A stretch of 64,000 nucleotides of DNA, from contig NZ_SJSK01000003.1 of NCBI RefSeq assembly GCF_004331645.1, positions 248,301 through 312,300 of the forward strand, written 5' to 3'. Source of the stretch: Pedobacter frigiditerrae (lineage in GTDB: Bacteria; Bacteroidota; Bacteroidia; Sphingobacteriales; Sphingobacteriaceae). Below the pieces are notes generated by a model. It saw nothing but the letters and a program-made list of their open reading frames with translations, made no database searches and was not told the origin of the DNA. The translations under genes and the position numbers were made by a program. This document shows, piece after piece, positions 24,804 to 34,286 of this stretch; the first letter of the stretch is position 1; each line of letters starts with the position of its first letter.

Positions 24804-26126
24804 ATGAAAAATACATTTACAAATATGCGAGTATCTTTAATCGCTACTGCATTAATCGTTCTCTTTAGCTTAAGTACCAATGCTCAAGTTTCAAACCTCC
24901 GTCCATACGATAAATCCGGTATCAATGTATTTGAAGCGCCAAAAGACAGCAATGCCGTATTCGATAAATTGAAGGTGAATTTTGGTGCTGGTTTTACACA
25001 GTCTTTCCAAGGTTTAAAACATGAAAATACATCCGGTGGATTATATAAAATAACTCCTGGTTTTAACACAGCAAATGCCAATTTATTTATGGATGTGCAA
25101 CTAGCTGATGGAATTAGATTAAACTTAACTAGTTATCTTTCTTCTCGTCACCATAACGAAACATGGGTAAAAGGTGGTTACATCCAGTTTGATAAATTAC
25201 CATTCAAAGGTCAGTTATGGGAAGATATCATGTCGGTAACAACCATTAAAATTGGCCACATGGAAATTAATTATGGCGATCAGCATTTTCGTAGATCAGA
25301 TGGTGGACAAACACTTTATAATCCATTTATAGAAAATTACATCATGGATGGTTTTACTACAGAAATAGGTGGAGAGATATTGGTGAGAAAAAACAATCTG
25401 TTTGGTATGGTTGGTGTTTCTAACGGAATGATCAAAGGTAACATTGATAGTTTAATTGCAACCAAACAAGATGCAAATGTGCATAAATCTCCAGCCATTT
25501 ATTTAAAAGGTGGGTTCGATAAACAACTAAACAAAGACTTAAGATTTCGTGTTGCAGCTTCATATTATAGCAATAACAGCTCTGGTGGACAAACCTTATA
25601 TGGTGGCGACCGTACCGGTTCAAACTATTTCATGGTGATAGAGAAAGCTGGTGGTACAACAGCAGCAAATGCCTTTTCAGGACGATTTAACCCTGGTTTT
25701 AGCAAAAAAGTAAATGCACTGCAATTAAATGCTTTTGTAAAATTACAAGGATTAGAACTATTTGCAACCTATGAAAATGCAAAGGGAAGATCTAAAACTG
25801 AAACCAGTGTAAGAGGAGCAGAGCAAATGGCAATAGATGGTGTTTACAGATTTGGAGAAACAGAAAACTTCTTCATAGGCGCTAAATATAATGTGGTTAC
25901 AGCTGCAATGGCTAATGTTGCAGCAGTGGGAACTACACCTGCAATTGTTTATACAGGCGACGTAAAAGTAGATCGTATTGCTTTTGCTGCGGGATGGTTC
26001 ATGACAAAAAACATCTTGTTAAAAGGCGAATATGTAACTCAGAAATACAAAGATTTTCCAACAGCAGATTACCGCAGTGCAGGGAAATTTAAAGGATATG
26101 TAATCCAAGCAGTAGTAGGATTTTAA
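24804..26126 (+). CDS. Outer-membrane porin-like beta-barrel protein
   Basis: A 440-residue protein with a signal peptide (cleavage near TNAQ, residue 28) and alternating amphipathic strands, aromatic girdle residues, and a C-terminal Phe (GYVIQAVVGF), all typical of outer-membrane barrels. Strand-like examples are RLNLTSYLSSRHHNETWVKGGYIQF and KNILLKGEYVTQKY. I cannot name the transported compound. Placement between two YceI genes under a low-oxygen promoter suggests an envelope adaptation function. A strong terminator follows at 26143. Confidence 0.8.
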   Translation: MKNTFTNMRVSLIATALIVLFSLSTNAQVSNLRPYDKSGINVFEAPKDSNAVFDKLKVNFGAGFTQSFQGLKHENTSGGLYKITPGFNTANANLFMDVQLADGIRLNLTSYLSSRHHNETWVKGGYIQFDKLPFKGQLWEDIMSVTTIKIGHMEINYGDQHFRRSDGGQTLYNPFIENYIMDGFTTEIGGEILVRKNNLFGMVGVSNGMIKGNIDSLIATKQDANVHKSPAIYLKGGFDKQLNKDLRFRVAASYYSNNSSGGQTLYGGDRTGSNYFMVIEKAGGTTAANAFSGRFNPGFSKKVNALQLNAFVKLQGLELFATYENAKGRSKTETSVRGAEQMAIDGVYRFGETENFFIGAKYNVVTAAMANVAAVGTTPAIVYTGDVKVDRIAFAAGWFMTKNILLKGEYVTQKYKDFPTADYRSAGKFKGYVIQAVVGF

Positions 26127-26142
26127 CCAGTAAAAAACCATG

Positions 26143-26173
26143 GGCAGAAACAATTTCGTTTCTGCCTTTTTTT
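26143..26173 (+). terminator. Rho-independent terminator after porin gene
   Basis: Perfect 9-base stem GGCAGAAAC / GTTTCTGCC with 6-base loop AATTTC and a T7 run. It ends 7 bases before the ATG of the next YceI-like gene, so that gene would depend on read-through or a promoter inside this short stretch. Confidence 0.88.
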
Positions 26174-26180
26174 ATAAATT

Positions 26181-26774
26181 ATGAAAACGCTATTAGCCCT
26201 TCTTTTTTTCTTTCTATTAACTAGTTTCAAAACTAACACTTCATATTATCGTGCTTCTAGATGGGTTATTAGTGAAAATAGTAGCCTAATTGTAAATGGC
26301 AGTACCAATATCAATAAGTTTTCCTGTGCTATTTTACAGTATCCCAAAACAGATACCGTTATTGTTTCTCAAGACAAAACCAATAAGATTATGCTTTCTG
26401 GTTTGCTGAATATTGAAGTGAAAAACTTCGATTGCAATAGCATGATGATGACTAAACAATTGCGAAAAACCCTTCAGGATGATAAGTTTCCAATGCTCCG
26501 AATCAAGTTTTTATCACTAAAAGAAACACCAAGTTTAGATCAAGGTAAGAGTTATATAAAAGGTAATGTAGAAATAGTAATAGCAGGAGTAACCAAAAGG
26601 TTTGAAATATGCTATCAGATAAAAATGAAGAACAACTCTTTGGAATTAATTGGGCATCAACCTATTAATTTCTCAGATTTTAATCTAATACCGCCAAAAA
26701 AAATAGGTAAATTAATACAGGCAAAAGACCAGTTAATTGTTGCTTTCTTATTGAAGATGGAATTGGTTAGTTAA
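26181..26774 (+). CDS. Second YceI-like secreted protein
   Basis: A 197-residue protein with a short signal peptide (MKTLLALLFFFLLTSFKTN). It shows a divergent YceI pattern: VNGSTNINKFSCAI, DCNSMMMTKQLRKTLQDDKFPMLRIKFL, then KGNVEIVIAGVTKRFEICYQIKM and a final FNLIPPKKIGKLIQAKDQLIVAFLLKMEL. Less conserved than the first copy (for example an extra Cys pair). Directly preceded by a terminator hairpin, so expression may be lower. Role unknown. Confidence 0.8.
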   Translation: MKTLLALLFFFLLTSFKTNTSYYRASRWVISENSSLIVNGSTNINKFSCAILQYPKTDTVIVSQDKTNKIMLSGLLNIEVKNFDCNSMMMTKQLRKTLQDDKFPMLRIKFLSLKETPSLDQGKSYIKGNVEIVIAGVTKRFEICYQIKMKNNSLELIGHQPINFSDFNLIPPKKIGKLIQAKDQLIVAFLLKMELVS

Positions 26775-26831
26775 TATGAAATTATCCCTTCAACTCATTC
26801 TTTATTCCTTCTAAAGAGTTCATTTAAAAAA

Positions 26832-29051
26832 TTATTCATCGAAATCTTCAATTTTCGGAATAGTGAAACAGAAACAGCTTCCTTTTCCTATTTCACTTTC
26901 TGCCCAAATCTGTCCCTTGTGTCTAGTAACGAAATCATAACAGAGACCTAAACCCATCCCTGTTCCTTTTTCGTCGGCAGTACCAAATGTACTAAAGGTA
27001 GTTTGACCAAAGAGCAATGAAATTCTTTCTTTCGGAATTCCAATGCCAGTATCACTAATACAAAATTTAGTAGCAAGCTCTTGGGAGGTAACACTTAGCG
27101 TTACGATGCCATTGGGGGATGTGAATTTAATAGCATTGGTAAGTAAATTACGAATAATGGTTTCGAGCATGGCTCTGTCAGCCTTTAAAGAAATAGGTTC
27201 ACCAAGGTCGATCTTAAGCTCAATACTCTTTTTAGCAGCTAAGGGGCCAATAGTTTGTATAGCCCTATCCAATAGATCCCTTACATCATTAATCACTACT
27301 GGGGTAAAGATTGCTGCATTAAATTGAGATTTTGCCCAGTCCAATAAATCTTCTAACAAGTTATTGGCACTAGAGAGGCCTTGTTTCATCGCTGAAAGGT
27401 ACTCCTTAAGTTCATCAGTATTTATTTCCGATAAGCTATCGATTGTTAAACCAAGCAATTGTAAACTGCCCGATATTGGATTGCGTAAATCATGGCCAAT
27501 AATAGAGAGTAGCTTGTTCTTTTGTTGATTGGATGCAGTAAGCTCAGAATTTAATGCTTTTAGCGCATTTTCTTGATATTTTCTCGTCGTTACATCTCTT
27601 ATGCTGCCTTCAGTGGCCACTACAGAGCCGTTTTCTATAACCAATCTTGCATTGATGGAGGCATAGCGAAGTTCATGGTCTTTTGTTTTTAGTCTAACTT
27701 CAAAGTCAATTACAAAGCCATTTGTACTTAGGCTTTCCATGATACGTTCCCTGTCTTGTGGATAGAAATAGAAATTAGATACAGGTTTACCAATAATTTC
27801 ACTACGTAAATAGCCTGAATATTGTTCTATGGAAGGACTTATTTCAATTACCAATCCTTGATGATCGGTTTGATAGAATACATCTTGTACATTCTCAAAG
27901 ATGGTTCGGTATTTTTTCTCGCTAAGTACTAAGTCGTTTTCTATTTCTTTTCTTTTGGTGATGTCTTCAATCTGCGAAACATAGTATAATGGTAATCCAT
28001 TGTGATCATGGAGCATGGTTGCGGCAATAATAACCCAAATGATATTTCCATTTCTATGAATATAGCGTTTTTCATATTTGATTTGCTCCATTTTACCACT
28101 AGCAAAATCTTCAAGCATAGAAAAAGTCTTTTCTTGGTCGTCAGGATGAGTAAGTTCTTGTACCGAAAGTTTTTTTATCTCCTTTTCTGTATAGCCTAAC
28201 ATTTGACAAAGGCTTCTATTTACTCGTTTTAAGCGTCCATCTGGATTAATTAAAGCCATGCCGATAAGAGAATATTCAAAGGCGAGCTTGAACTGCGCTT
28301 CACTCTTATCTAGTTCCTGACGAAGTAAGGTACTCTTAGTGATATCAAATGCAATAGCACCTACCATTCTTCCTTCCCATTTTAAGTCTGAGAAAGGAAA
28401 TTTATATACTTTGTAAACTTGTGGGTGTCCTTGTTCGTTCCTAAGCGTTTGCTGAAACTCAATTACTTTACCGCTTGATAATACTTGTTTATTCTGTTCG
28501 CTTGCAATTACAGCAATGCCATGGCCAAATATTACCTCACTATTCTTTCCTATAATCTCTTCGGTAAGGTGTAGCGTTTCGTAAAAACATTTATTTGCAT
28601 ATTTAAGCGTTAGGTCTTCTCCAGATATCCAACAAAGCCCAGGGAAATTCTCCATGAAAAGTTGGAAACGATTTTCGTTGATCAATGTGCCTGTACTTTT
28701 CGTCACATCTTCACTTGTCATCATCATCCCTGCAATGTTGCCATCACTTCCTAAAAAATGCCTTACTTCCCATTTAATATACATTACAGTGCCATCTGCA
28801 CGTTCAAATCTATCGTTATCACAGGTTTGATCATTTCCTTTTAAACATGATGCGTGTATTTCCTTCCAAGTATCATTAATCTCTGGGAAAACATCATAAT
28901 GCGACCTGCCAATTAATGGAAAGTTTTGAAGATTATAAAAAGAGATCCATTTTTCTGATACCGCTAAGTAACACATGTTCGTATCTACAATTGCTGTTGG
29001 CAAAGGCGATACGGAAATGATATTCTTCATTAGGGATGAAAGTTGCTCCAT
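26832..29051 (-). CDS. Cytoplasmic multi-PAS sensor histidine kinase
   Basis: A 739-residue protein without membrane segments. Four PAS/PAC units can be traced (about 8-120, 128-245, 255-375, 380-500), including KDHELRYASINARLVIENGSV and GLPLYYVSQIEDITKRKEIE. HisKA follows with H520 in IIGHDLRNPISGSLQ, then HATPase motifs NLLTNAIKFTS, DTGIGIP and GTGMGLGLCYDF. The signal and output partner are unknown; there is no response regulator next to it, so it is an orphan kinase. TATATTTG at 29085-29078 (minus) is a likely -7 element 26 bases upstream. It may sense redox or a small ligand; nothing in the PAS motifs matches the FixL haem pocket. Confidence 0.9.
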   Translation of the reverse strand: MEQLSSLMKNIISVSPLPTAIVDTNMCYLAVSEKWISFYNLQNFPLIGRSHYDVFPEINDTWKEIHASCLKGNDQTCDNDRFERADGTVMYIKWEVRHFLGSDGNIAGMMMTSEDVTKSTGTLINENRFQLFMENFPGLCWISGEDLTLKYANKCFYETLHLTEEIIGKNSEVIFGHGIAVIASEQNKQVLSSGKVIEFQQTLRNEQGHPQVYKVYKFPFSDLKWEGRMVGAIAFDITKSTLLRQELDKSEAQFKLAFEYSLIGMALINPDGRLKRVNRSLCQMLGYTEKEIKKLSVQELTHPDDQEKTFSMLEDFASGKMEQIKYEKRYIHRNGNIIWVIIAATMLHDHNGLPLYYVSQIEDITKRKEIENDLVLSEKKYRTIFENVQDVFYQTDHQGLVIEISPSIEQYSGYLRSEIIGKPVSNFYFYPQDRERIMESLSTNGFVIDFEVRLKTKDHELRYASINARLVIENGSVVATEGSIRDVTTRKYQENALKALNSELTASNQQKNKLLSIIGHDLRNPISGSLQLLGLTIDSLSEINTDELKEYLSAMKQGLSSANNLLEDLLDWAKSQFNAAIFTPVVINDVRDLLDRAIQTIGPLAAKKSIELKIDLGEPISLKADRAMLETIIRNLLTNAIKFTSPNGIVTLSVTSQELATKFCISDTGIGIPKERISLLFGQTTFSTFGTADEKGTGMGLGLCYDFVTRHKGQIWAESEIGKGSCFCFTIPKIEDFDE

Positions 29052-29077
29052 AGGGATTGGATTATATTGGCTCGAAA

Positions 29078-29085
29078 CAAATATA
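29078..29085 (-). promoter_or_regulatory. Putative -7 element of the multi-PAS kinase gene
   Basis: TATATTTG on the minus strand fits TAnnTTTG, 26 bases before ATG 29051. The position where an FNR-type box would lie (29131-29142) has no TGA..TCA pattern, so the kinase is outside the oxygen regulon. Confidence 0.5.
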
Positions 29086-29280
29086 GCAAAATCAATTGGG
29101 TGAAGCAGTGTGCCAAAGGCAAAGAACAGAAAGAATAATTATGATCTATTTCCAGTTGTTTTATGCAAAAGGATGTGTTGTTTTTCTAAAGTAACGATAT
29201 TAAGTAACCTATGAATGAGATCCAGGAGAATTCACCAATATTAAATGGCTTTTTTGAATACTACAACCTGTTGATGAATA

Positions 29281-29502
29281 CTATACATCCAAATAATAAT
29301 CTTTTTCGCTAAGCTGTATGCCGTTTTTAAGGCAAAATTCTAAAATTGTCTTTCTGCCCTTTTTGCCAATCCCATAAATAAATCGTAAGTCTCTTGGACT
29401 TAAACAAGCCAAATTACTGATATGGGTAATGCCTATCATTATTAAAGAATTCTTGGTTCTAACTTGAAATTCTTTAATATCCTCGATTAAATAATCTTCC
29501 AT
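29281..29502 (-). CDS. Stand-alone RNA polymerase alpha-CTD-like helix-hairpin-helix protein
   Basis: A 73-residue protein. The segment RTKNSLIMIGITHISNLACLSPRDLRFIYGIGKKGRKTILEFC follows the layout of the C-terminal domain of RNA polymerase alpha: R..N.L...GI..I..L...S..DL....G.G.K....I. In full alpha subunits this domain binds UP-element DNA and activators. Here no N-terminal assembly domain exists, and the flanking sequence is too short for one. It could bind DNA, modulate transcription, or be a remnant. It lies downstream of the hybrid regulator gene on the same strand (121-base gap). Confidence 0.7.
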   Translation of the reverse strand: MEDYLIEDIKEFQVRTKNSLIMIGITHISNLACLSPRDLRFIYGIGKKGRKTILEFCLKNGIQLSEKDYYLDV

Positions 29503-29623
29503 TTTCTATATTTTTCAGCTTAGCTAATTTAAGCTCAGATAAGCTAGACCAGGGTTGATTATTGTAAAAGAAGAGGTAGAAAATTCGCAATCTTTGCGCT
29601 AATAGGACTGTATTTATCGATAA

Positions 29624-32600
29624 TTACTCCAATTTGCCACTATCTGTGGTATTGTTCATTACTTCACGGGGGCTTTCGCCAAATTGTTTTTTAAACTCTC
29701 TGCTAAAGTATTTCGGATCGTTAAAGCCCACTTGGTAGGCAACTTCATAGATGGTATACCTATTTTGTAAAAACAATTGCCTAGCTTTTTTTAAACGAAC
29801 AGATTTCACAAAATCATTAACGGATAAGTCTGTCAACATTCTAATTTTTTTATATAAAACCGGACGACTCATGCCAATTTTTGAAGCTAATTCTGATACA
29901 CCAAAATTTTCATCAGCAATATGCTCATCTATATAATTTAATAACTTCGACATAAAGACTTCATCAGTAGAGTTTAAAACGACATCTCCTGGTTCTAGGT
30001 TCGAATACTTTAAATAACGTTGTCTAACTGCTGCTCTTGATGACAATAAATTACGAACGCTTAATAATAACAATTCTGGACTAAATGGTTTTGTGATGTA
30101 TAAATCTGCACCAGTTTCAAGCCCATCAACATGGTGTATATGTGAAGAACGAGCAGTAAGAATAATAATTGGGATATGACTGGTGCGCTCATCTGCTTTA
30201 AGTCGACGACAAAGCTCTAAACCATCTATTTTGGGCATCATCACATCGCAAATAATTAAATCTGGTAGTATTTTAACAGCTGTTTCCCATCCACTAAGTC
30301 CATCTAGACTCTCTTTTACCTGATAATGATTGGAAACGAGCTTTGAAATAAATTGTATGATCTCGGTATTGTCTTCAACTAATAAGATGGTTTCTTTAGC
30401 GGTTGTATGCTCAGTTTTGATGAGTTCGTTTACTTGACTTTCATCATAATTATAAGCATAGGTATTGGCCAGTTGTTTATGATCTTTAACGTTCTCAAAT
30501 TCTTCTTGTTTAAAATGAGATTTTCCCTTTTTTAGCTGAATGGTAAATTTGGTAAATCCTTCTTGTCCATTTTGTGTAGGATTACTCACAAAGCCAATTT
30601 CTCCATGATGCGCCTTAATGATCATTTTAGATAAAGCTAAACCAATGCCAGAACCAATTTGACTGGTATCTTGTTCATCTACCTGAAAGAAATCGCTAAA
30701 AAGATTTTTCTGGCTTTCCAATGGTATGCCTTTGCCATTATCTACAACGCTAATTTCAATTTCTTTCTCATTTTCAATTACAGTTAAGGTAATTTCCCCA
30801 CCATAAGCACTAAATTTAAAGGCATTTGAAAGCAGATTAAACATTACTTTTTCTAGCTGAATTTTGTCGAAGAACAAGTTGATCTTGTTTACCTGATGAA
30901 CAAATTCATATTTAATGTTTTTATCCTGAGCAATGTGGGCAAATGAAAGAAAAATTTCATTCACAAAATCAATTATGTTTTCTTCACTAACGTGAAGTTT
31001 AAGATGGTGGGTTTCGGCTTTTCTAAAATCCATCAACTCGGTAATCAATCTTATTAAGCGATCAGCATTGTGTTTAATAGGAACCACCTGTTTATGAAGT
31101 TCTGGATTGTGATGAGAATTACTTAATAGGTTTTCTAAGGGGCCAATAATTAGCGTAAGTGGCGTTCTAATCTCATGAGCAATGTAGGTAAAGAAATTCA
31201 ATTTCATTCTTTGTACCTCTTCAGTTTGTTTCAATCGCTCACGTACAAAAAGATAACGTATAATTAAGAATAGTATGCCAGAAAAAAGTGAAGTATATAA
31301 TAAATAAGCCCACCAAGTTGCCCAAAATGGAGGGAGGATCTTAATGTCTAACTGTACTGGTTCTCCACCAGGTTTACCATCATTATTAATCCCTTTTACA
31401 ACAAATGTGTAATTGCCAGGTGTTAGATTGGCGTATGTTGCAATTGGCACATTAGTGTTTACCCAGTTTTTATGGTAACCTATTAGTTTGTAACTATAAT
31501 TGTTTTTCTCTGGCTTAATATAGTTTAACAATGCAAATTCTAAACTGAAGTTATTATCGCTATGCTTAAATACCAGTTGTTTTGTTTCTTTAATATCTTG
31601 ACTTAGTAATTTGTCTACGCCATTTACCAATACAGGTTCGTTAAACAGTCTTAAACCGGTAAAACTGATTTTAGCAACGTTGGGGTTAACTTCTATTTGG
31701 TTAGCATAAAATGAGGTGATGCCATCATACCCACCAAAAAACAGTTTGCCATTACGATCCTTAAGAAAAGACCTTAAATTAAAATCGTTGCCAGCTAAAC
31801 CATCACTTTTAGTATAGTTATTGAATTTTTTAGTGGAGATTTCCATTTTGGATAGTCCTTTATCGGTACTTATCCAAAGGTTGTTATTGTCATCCTCAAT
31901 AATGCCTAAAATGTTATTGTTAGGCAGGCCATCTTTTTGAGTATAGGTTTTAAAAGTTCTGCTCTTTGGATTAAAAATACTTAAACCACCCAAATAGGTT
32001 CCCATACAAATACTTCCGGTTTTTGTTTGTATAATGCAATTGATACGATCAGATTTTAAACTGTTCGAATCTGTGTTTTTATAATAGGAGTTGACTTTTC
32101 CAGTTTGAGGTAAGTAGGTATAAAGACCAGCAGTGGTTCCAATCCAAAGATTTTTAGATTGGTCTTCAAATATAACCTGAATGTATTTGTTCTTCAGCTT
32201 CTTTTCTAACGGGCTTTTAATGGTTTTATCGAGGTATTCTCCATTTTGTTTAACCAGCGTTGAAAGTCCATTTTTTGAGCCCACCCAAACCGTACCATAA
32301 CTATCTTGTGTAATGGCGATAATTTCGGCTGTGCCTATGTTGTTCTTATCGTCTTTAACATTGGCTATCTTTTTGAATTGCTTCGTAAGCTCATTAAAGA
32401 CATATAATCCACCTCTATGTGTACCTACAATTAACTGCCCAGCCTTGTCTAAGTAGAGTGTTTTAATCAAGTTTGTTTTTAAAGCTGTTGGATTGTTTGG
32501 GTTAGCGAAATAATGGTTAAAGGTGTTATTGCTTCTGTTGAAATAATTCAGTCCACCTCCCTCAGTTCCAATCCATAAGTTATTGTTTTTATCTTCTATC

Positions 32601-33718
32601 ATTACACTAATGATATTGCTACTGATGCTATTGGCAGATGTAGTGTTTTTGTAAATATTAAAATTGGTAGAATAGGGGTAAACAACACTCAATCCTTTAT
32701 AATAAGAGCCAATATAGATGGAGCCATGTTTATCTTGAAAAATACTATGGGTAGAATTTTGACTGAGCGTACTTTTTACCTCTGGGTTATGTTTGTAATT
32801 ATCAAATTGCTTTGTTGAAGGATTTAAAATGCTAATTCCTTCTTGTGTACCAATCCATAAATTGCCAGCATTATCACAAATGATTTTTCTGATGTCATTA
32901 TTTACAAGCGAATTTTGATTGGATGTATTCTTCTGTAACCGACTAAAGGTTTTGTCTTTATAGTTAAATATGTTTAAGCCATTGTCTGTACCTAACCATA
33001 AATTCTGCAGCTTGTCGTTGGTAATACTTGTGATGTAATTAGAACTTATACTGTTTGCATTTTTAGCATCATGTTTATATAGCTCATGATTATACTTACC
33101 ATTTTTGGCAAACATTCTTATTAATCCACCGTTTTGCGTGCCTAACCACAAATTTTGTTTATTGTCTTTAAATATAGAGATGATGCTGTTTAAGCTATTG
33201 CCTGAGTTAGCTTTGGCAAAATAGAAGGTCTTAAACTTTTGTGTTTTTTTGTCGACTAGTAAATTAAGCCCATCTAAAGTACCAACCCATATGTTTTTTT
33301 GAGGATCCTCATATAAACATTCTATGGCATTGCTGCTTATTGAATTTGCTGAGGACTGTTTGTTTACACGTAAAAACTGATCATTTTTTTCATCATAGAA
33401 ATTTAAACCATTTTCTGTTCCAACTATAGTAGATCCATTGCTACTTGTAAGTAAACAAGTAATTACATTGTCTGAAATGCTATTGAGACTTTCTGTATTT
33501 GTATAAACCTTAAATCTATATCCATCGTACCTGTTTAAACCACTGCGTGTACCAAACCATAAAAACTGATTTTTGTCCTGAGTAATTGCCATGACAGAAT
33601 TTTGCGATAAGCCATTTTCCATTGATAAATGGTTAACGGAAATCCTTTTTTGCCCGTGGCTTACCTTAAAAAACAGTACAAATATGAAAAGCAATAAGGC
33701 CTTGAACCAGTGTTTCAT
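29624..33718 (-). CDS. Hybrid two-component sensor/AraC regulator of the polysaccharide locus
   Basis: A 1364-residue HTCS protein. Domains in order: signal peptide (to about 22, GQKRISV), about 12-14 two-component-propeller repeats of the N..WIGT..GLN type (about 25-690), a Y_Y_Y domain (about 700-785), a membrane helix (AYLLYTSLFSGILFLIIRYLF), HisKA with H848 in AHEIRTPLT, HATPase (DNGKGIP, GSGIGLALSKMI), a receiver with D1158 in ICDVMMPKIDG, and a C-terminal AraC-type helix-turn-helix (about 1255-1355, VAYQVGFNDPKYFSREFKKQFGESP). Known members bind an oligosaccharide in the periplasm and activate the adjacent SusC/SusD genes. Divergent from susC with a 568-base gap, as expected. Confidence 0.96.
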   Translation of the reverse strand: MKHWFKALLLFIFVLFFKVSHGQKRISVNHLSMENGLSQNSVMAITQDKNQFLWFGTRSGLNRYDGYRFKVYTNTESLNSISDNVITCLLTSSNGSTIVGTENGLNFYDEKNDQFLRVNKQSSANSISSNAIECLYEDPQKNIWVGTLDGLNLLVDKKTQKFKTFYFAKANSGNSLNSIISIFKDNKQNLWLGTQNGGLIRMFAKNGKYNHELYKHDAKNANSISSNYITSITNDKLQNLWLGTDNGLNIFNYKDKTFSRLQKNTSNQNSLVNNDIRKIICDNAGNLWIGTQEGISILNPSTKQFDNYKHNPEVKSTLSQNSTHSIFQDKHGSIYIGSYYKGLSVVYPYSTNFNIYKNTTSANSISSNIISVMIEDKNNNLWIGTEGGGLNYFNRSNNTFNHYFANPNNPTALKTNLIKTLYLDKAGQLIVGTHRGGLYVFNELTKQFKKIANVKDDKNNIGTAEIIAITQDSYGTVWVGSKNGLSTLVKQNGEYLDKTIKSPLEKKLKNKYIQVIFEDQSKNLWIGTTAGLYTYLPQTGKVNSYYKNTDSNSLKSDRINCIIQTKTGSICMGTYLGGLSIFNPKSRTFKTYTQKDGLPNNNILGIIEDDNNNLWISTDKGLSKMEISTKKFNNYTKSDGLAGNDFNLRSFLKDRNGKLFFGGYDGITSFYANQIEVNPNVAKISFTGLRLFNEPVLVNGVDKLLSQDIKETKQLVFKHSDNNFSLEFALLNYIKPEKNNYSYKLIGYHKNWVNTNVPIATYANLTPGNYTFVVKGINNDGKPGGEPVQLDIKILPPFWATWWAYLLYTSLFSGILFLIIRYLFVRERLKQTEEVQRMKLNFFTYIAHEIRTPLTLIIGPLENLLSNSHHNPELHKQVVPIKHNADRLIRLITELMDFRKAETHHLKLHVSEENIIDFVNEIFLSFAHIAQDKNIKYEFVHQVNKINLFFDKIQLEKVMFNLLSNAFKFSAYGGEITLTVIENEKEIEISVVDNGKGIPLESQKNLFSDFFQVDEQDTSQIGSGIGLALSKMIIKAHHGEIGFVSNPTQNGQEGFTKFTIQLKKGKSHFKQEEFENVKDHKQLANTYAYNYDESQVNELIKTEHTTAKETILLVEDNTEIIQFISKLVSNHYQVKESLDGLSGWETAVKILPDLIICDVMMPKIDGLELCRRLKADERTSHIPIIILTARSSHIHHVDGLETGADLYITKPFSPELLLLSVRNLLSSRAAVRQRYLKYSNLEPGDVVLNSTDEVFMSKLLNYIDEHIADENFGVSELASKIGMSRPVLYKKIRMLTDLSVNDFVKSVRLKKARQLFLQNRYTIYEVAYQVGFNDPKYFSREFKKQFGESPREVMNNTTDSGKLE

Positions 33719-33732
33719 AATTTAAGTTTAGA

Positions 33733-33740
33733 CAAACATA
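33733..33740 (-). promoter_or_regulatory. Putative -7 element of the hybrid regulator gene
   Basis: Minus strand reads TATGTTTG, matching TAnnTTTG, 14 bases before ATG 33718. Confidence 0.5.
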
Positions 33741-34176
33741 TCTTTTGGTTAAGATAAATGAGTCTTCGTGAGTTAATGGTTAAATATAGCTTGAACTTAT
33801 TAAAAATGAAGAAACATTGCAGTTTTTCTACCCTTTCTTTTACAATTTTCGACCTTATTGAAAGACGGCCCGTCTATTTTTGACAAGTAGAAAGCATTGT
33901 GTTGGTTAATGAATGAAACCAACATTTATTGTTAACTAGTTTATACGCAATGCAAAATCAAATAACCAACAAAACCATAAACTAACCAAAACATGAAAAC
34001 AATTTTACTTCAATTAAAAGTACCGCTTTTAACAATCAAACATTTTTACTTAATGTTAAACAAAAGCTTCAGCTTAACATTAAATCTTATTCATTTATAA
34101 GGTATCCTGTAATTAATCGCCCTTTAATCTAAGGTTGATTTAGGGTGGATTAATAAAATCTTAAAATCTAATTTTT
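33741..34176 (+). other. Long leader/control region between HTCS and susC
   Basis: An AT-rich 436-base stretch between the divergent genes. It contains TATTTTTG at 33875-33882 (a possible -7 element for the plus strand), which would give a leader of about 390 bases before the first SusC. A weak open frame at 33993-34100 (35 codons, MKTILLQLKVPLLTIKHFYL...) may be chance. The HTCS operator is expected here but I could not identify a clear direct repeat. Confidence 0.4.
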
Positions 34177-34281
34177 ATGGAAAAGGCAGTACTTAAAAAG
34201 TATTGCATTGGCCTTGCCATGTATTTATTCGATACAGCTGCAGATGCCAAAAAGAAACAAATTTATCACCAAATAAATTAA
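34177..34281 (+). CDS. Possible 34-residue leader peptide upstream of susC
   Basis: ATG 34177 opens MEKAVLKKYCIGLAMYLFDT, with the remaining 14 residues rich in Ala, Lys and Gln, stopping 5 bases before the susC ATG. The close spacing suggests it is translated on the same mRNA and could couple to or attenuate susC translation. No homology is recognised; it may be a chance frame. Confidence 0.4.
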   Translation: MEKAVLKKYCIGLAMYLFDTAADAKKKQIYHQIN

Positions 34282-34286
34282 TTTAA

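Noticed and set aside
26832..29051. A second oxygen-sensing FixL
   Set aside because: None of its PAS domains has the HxHDSY / IIGIGR motifs of the haem-binding type, and its promoter has no FNR-type box.
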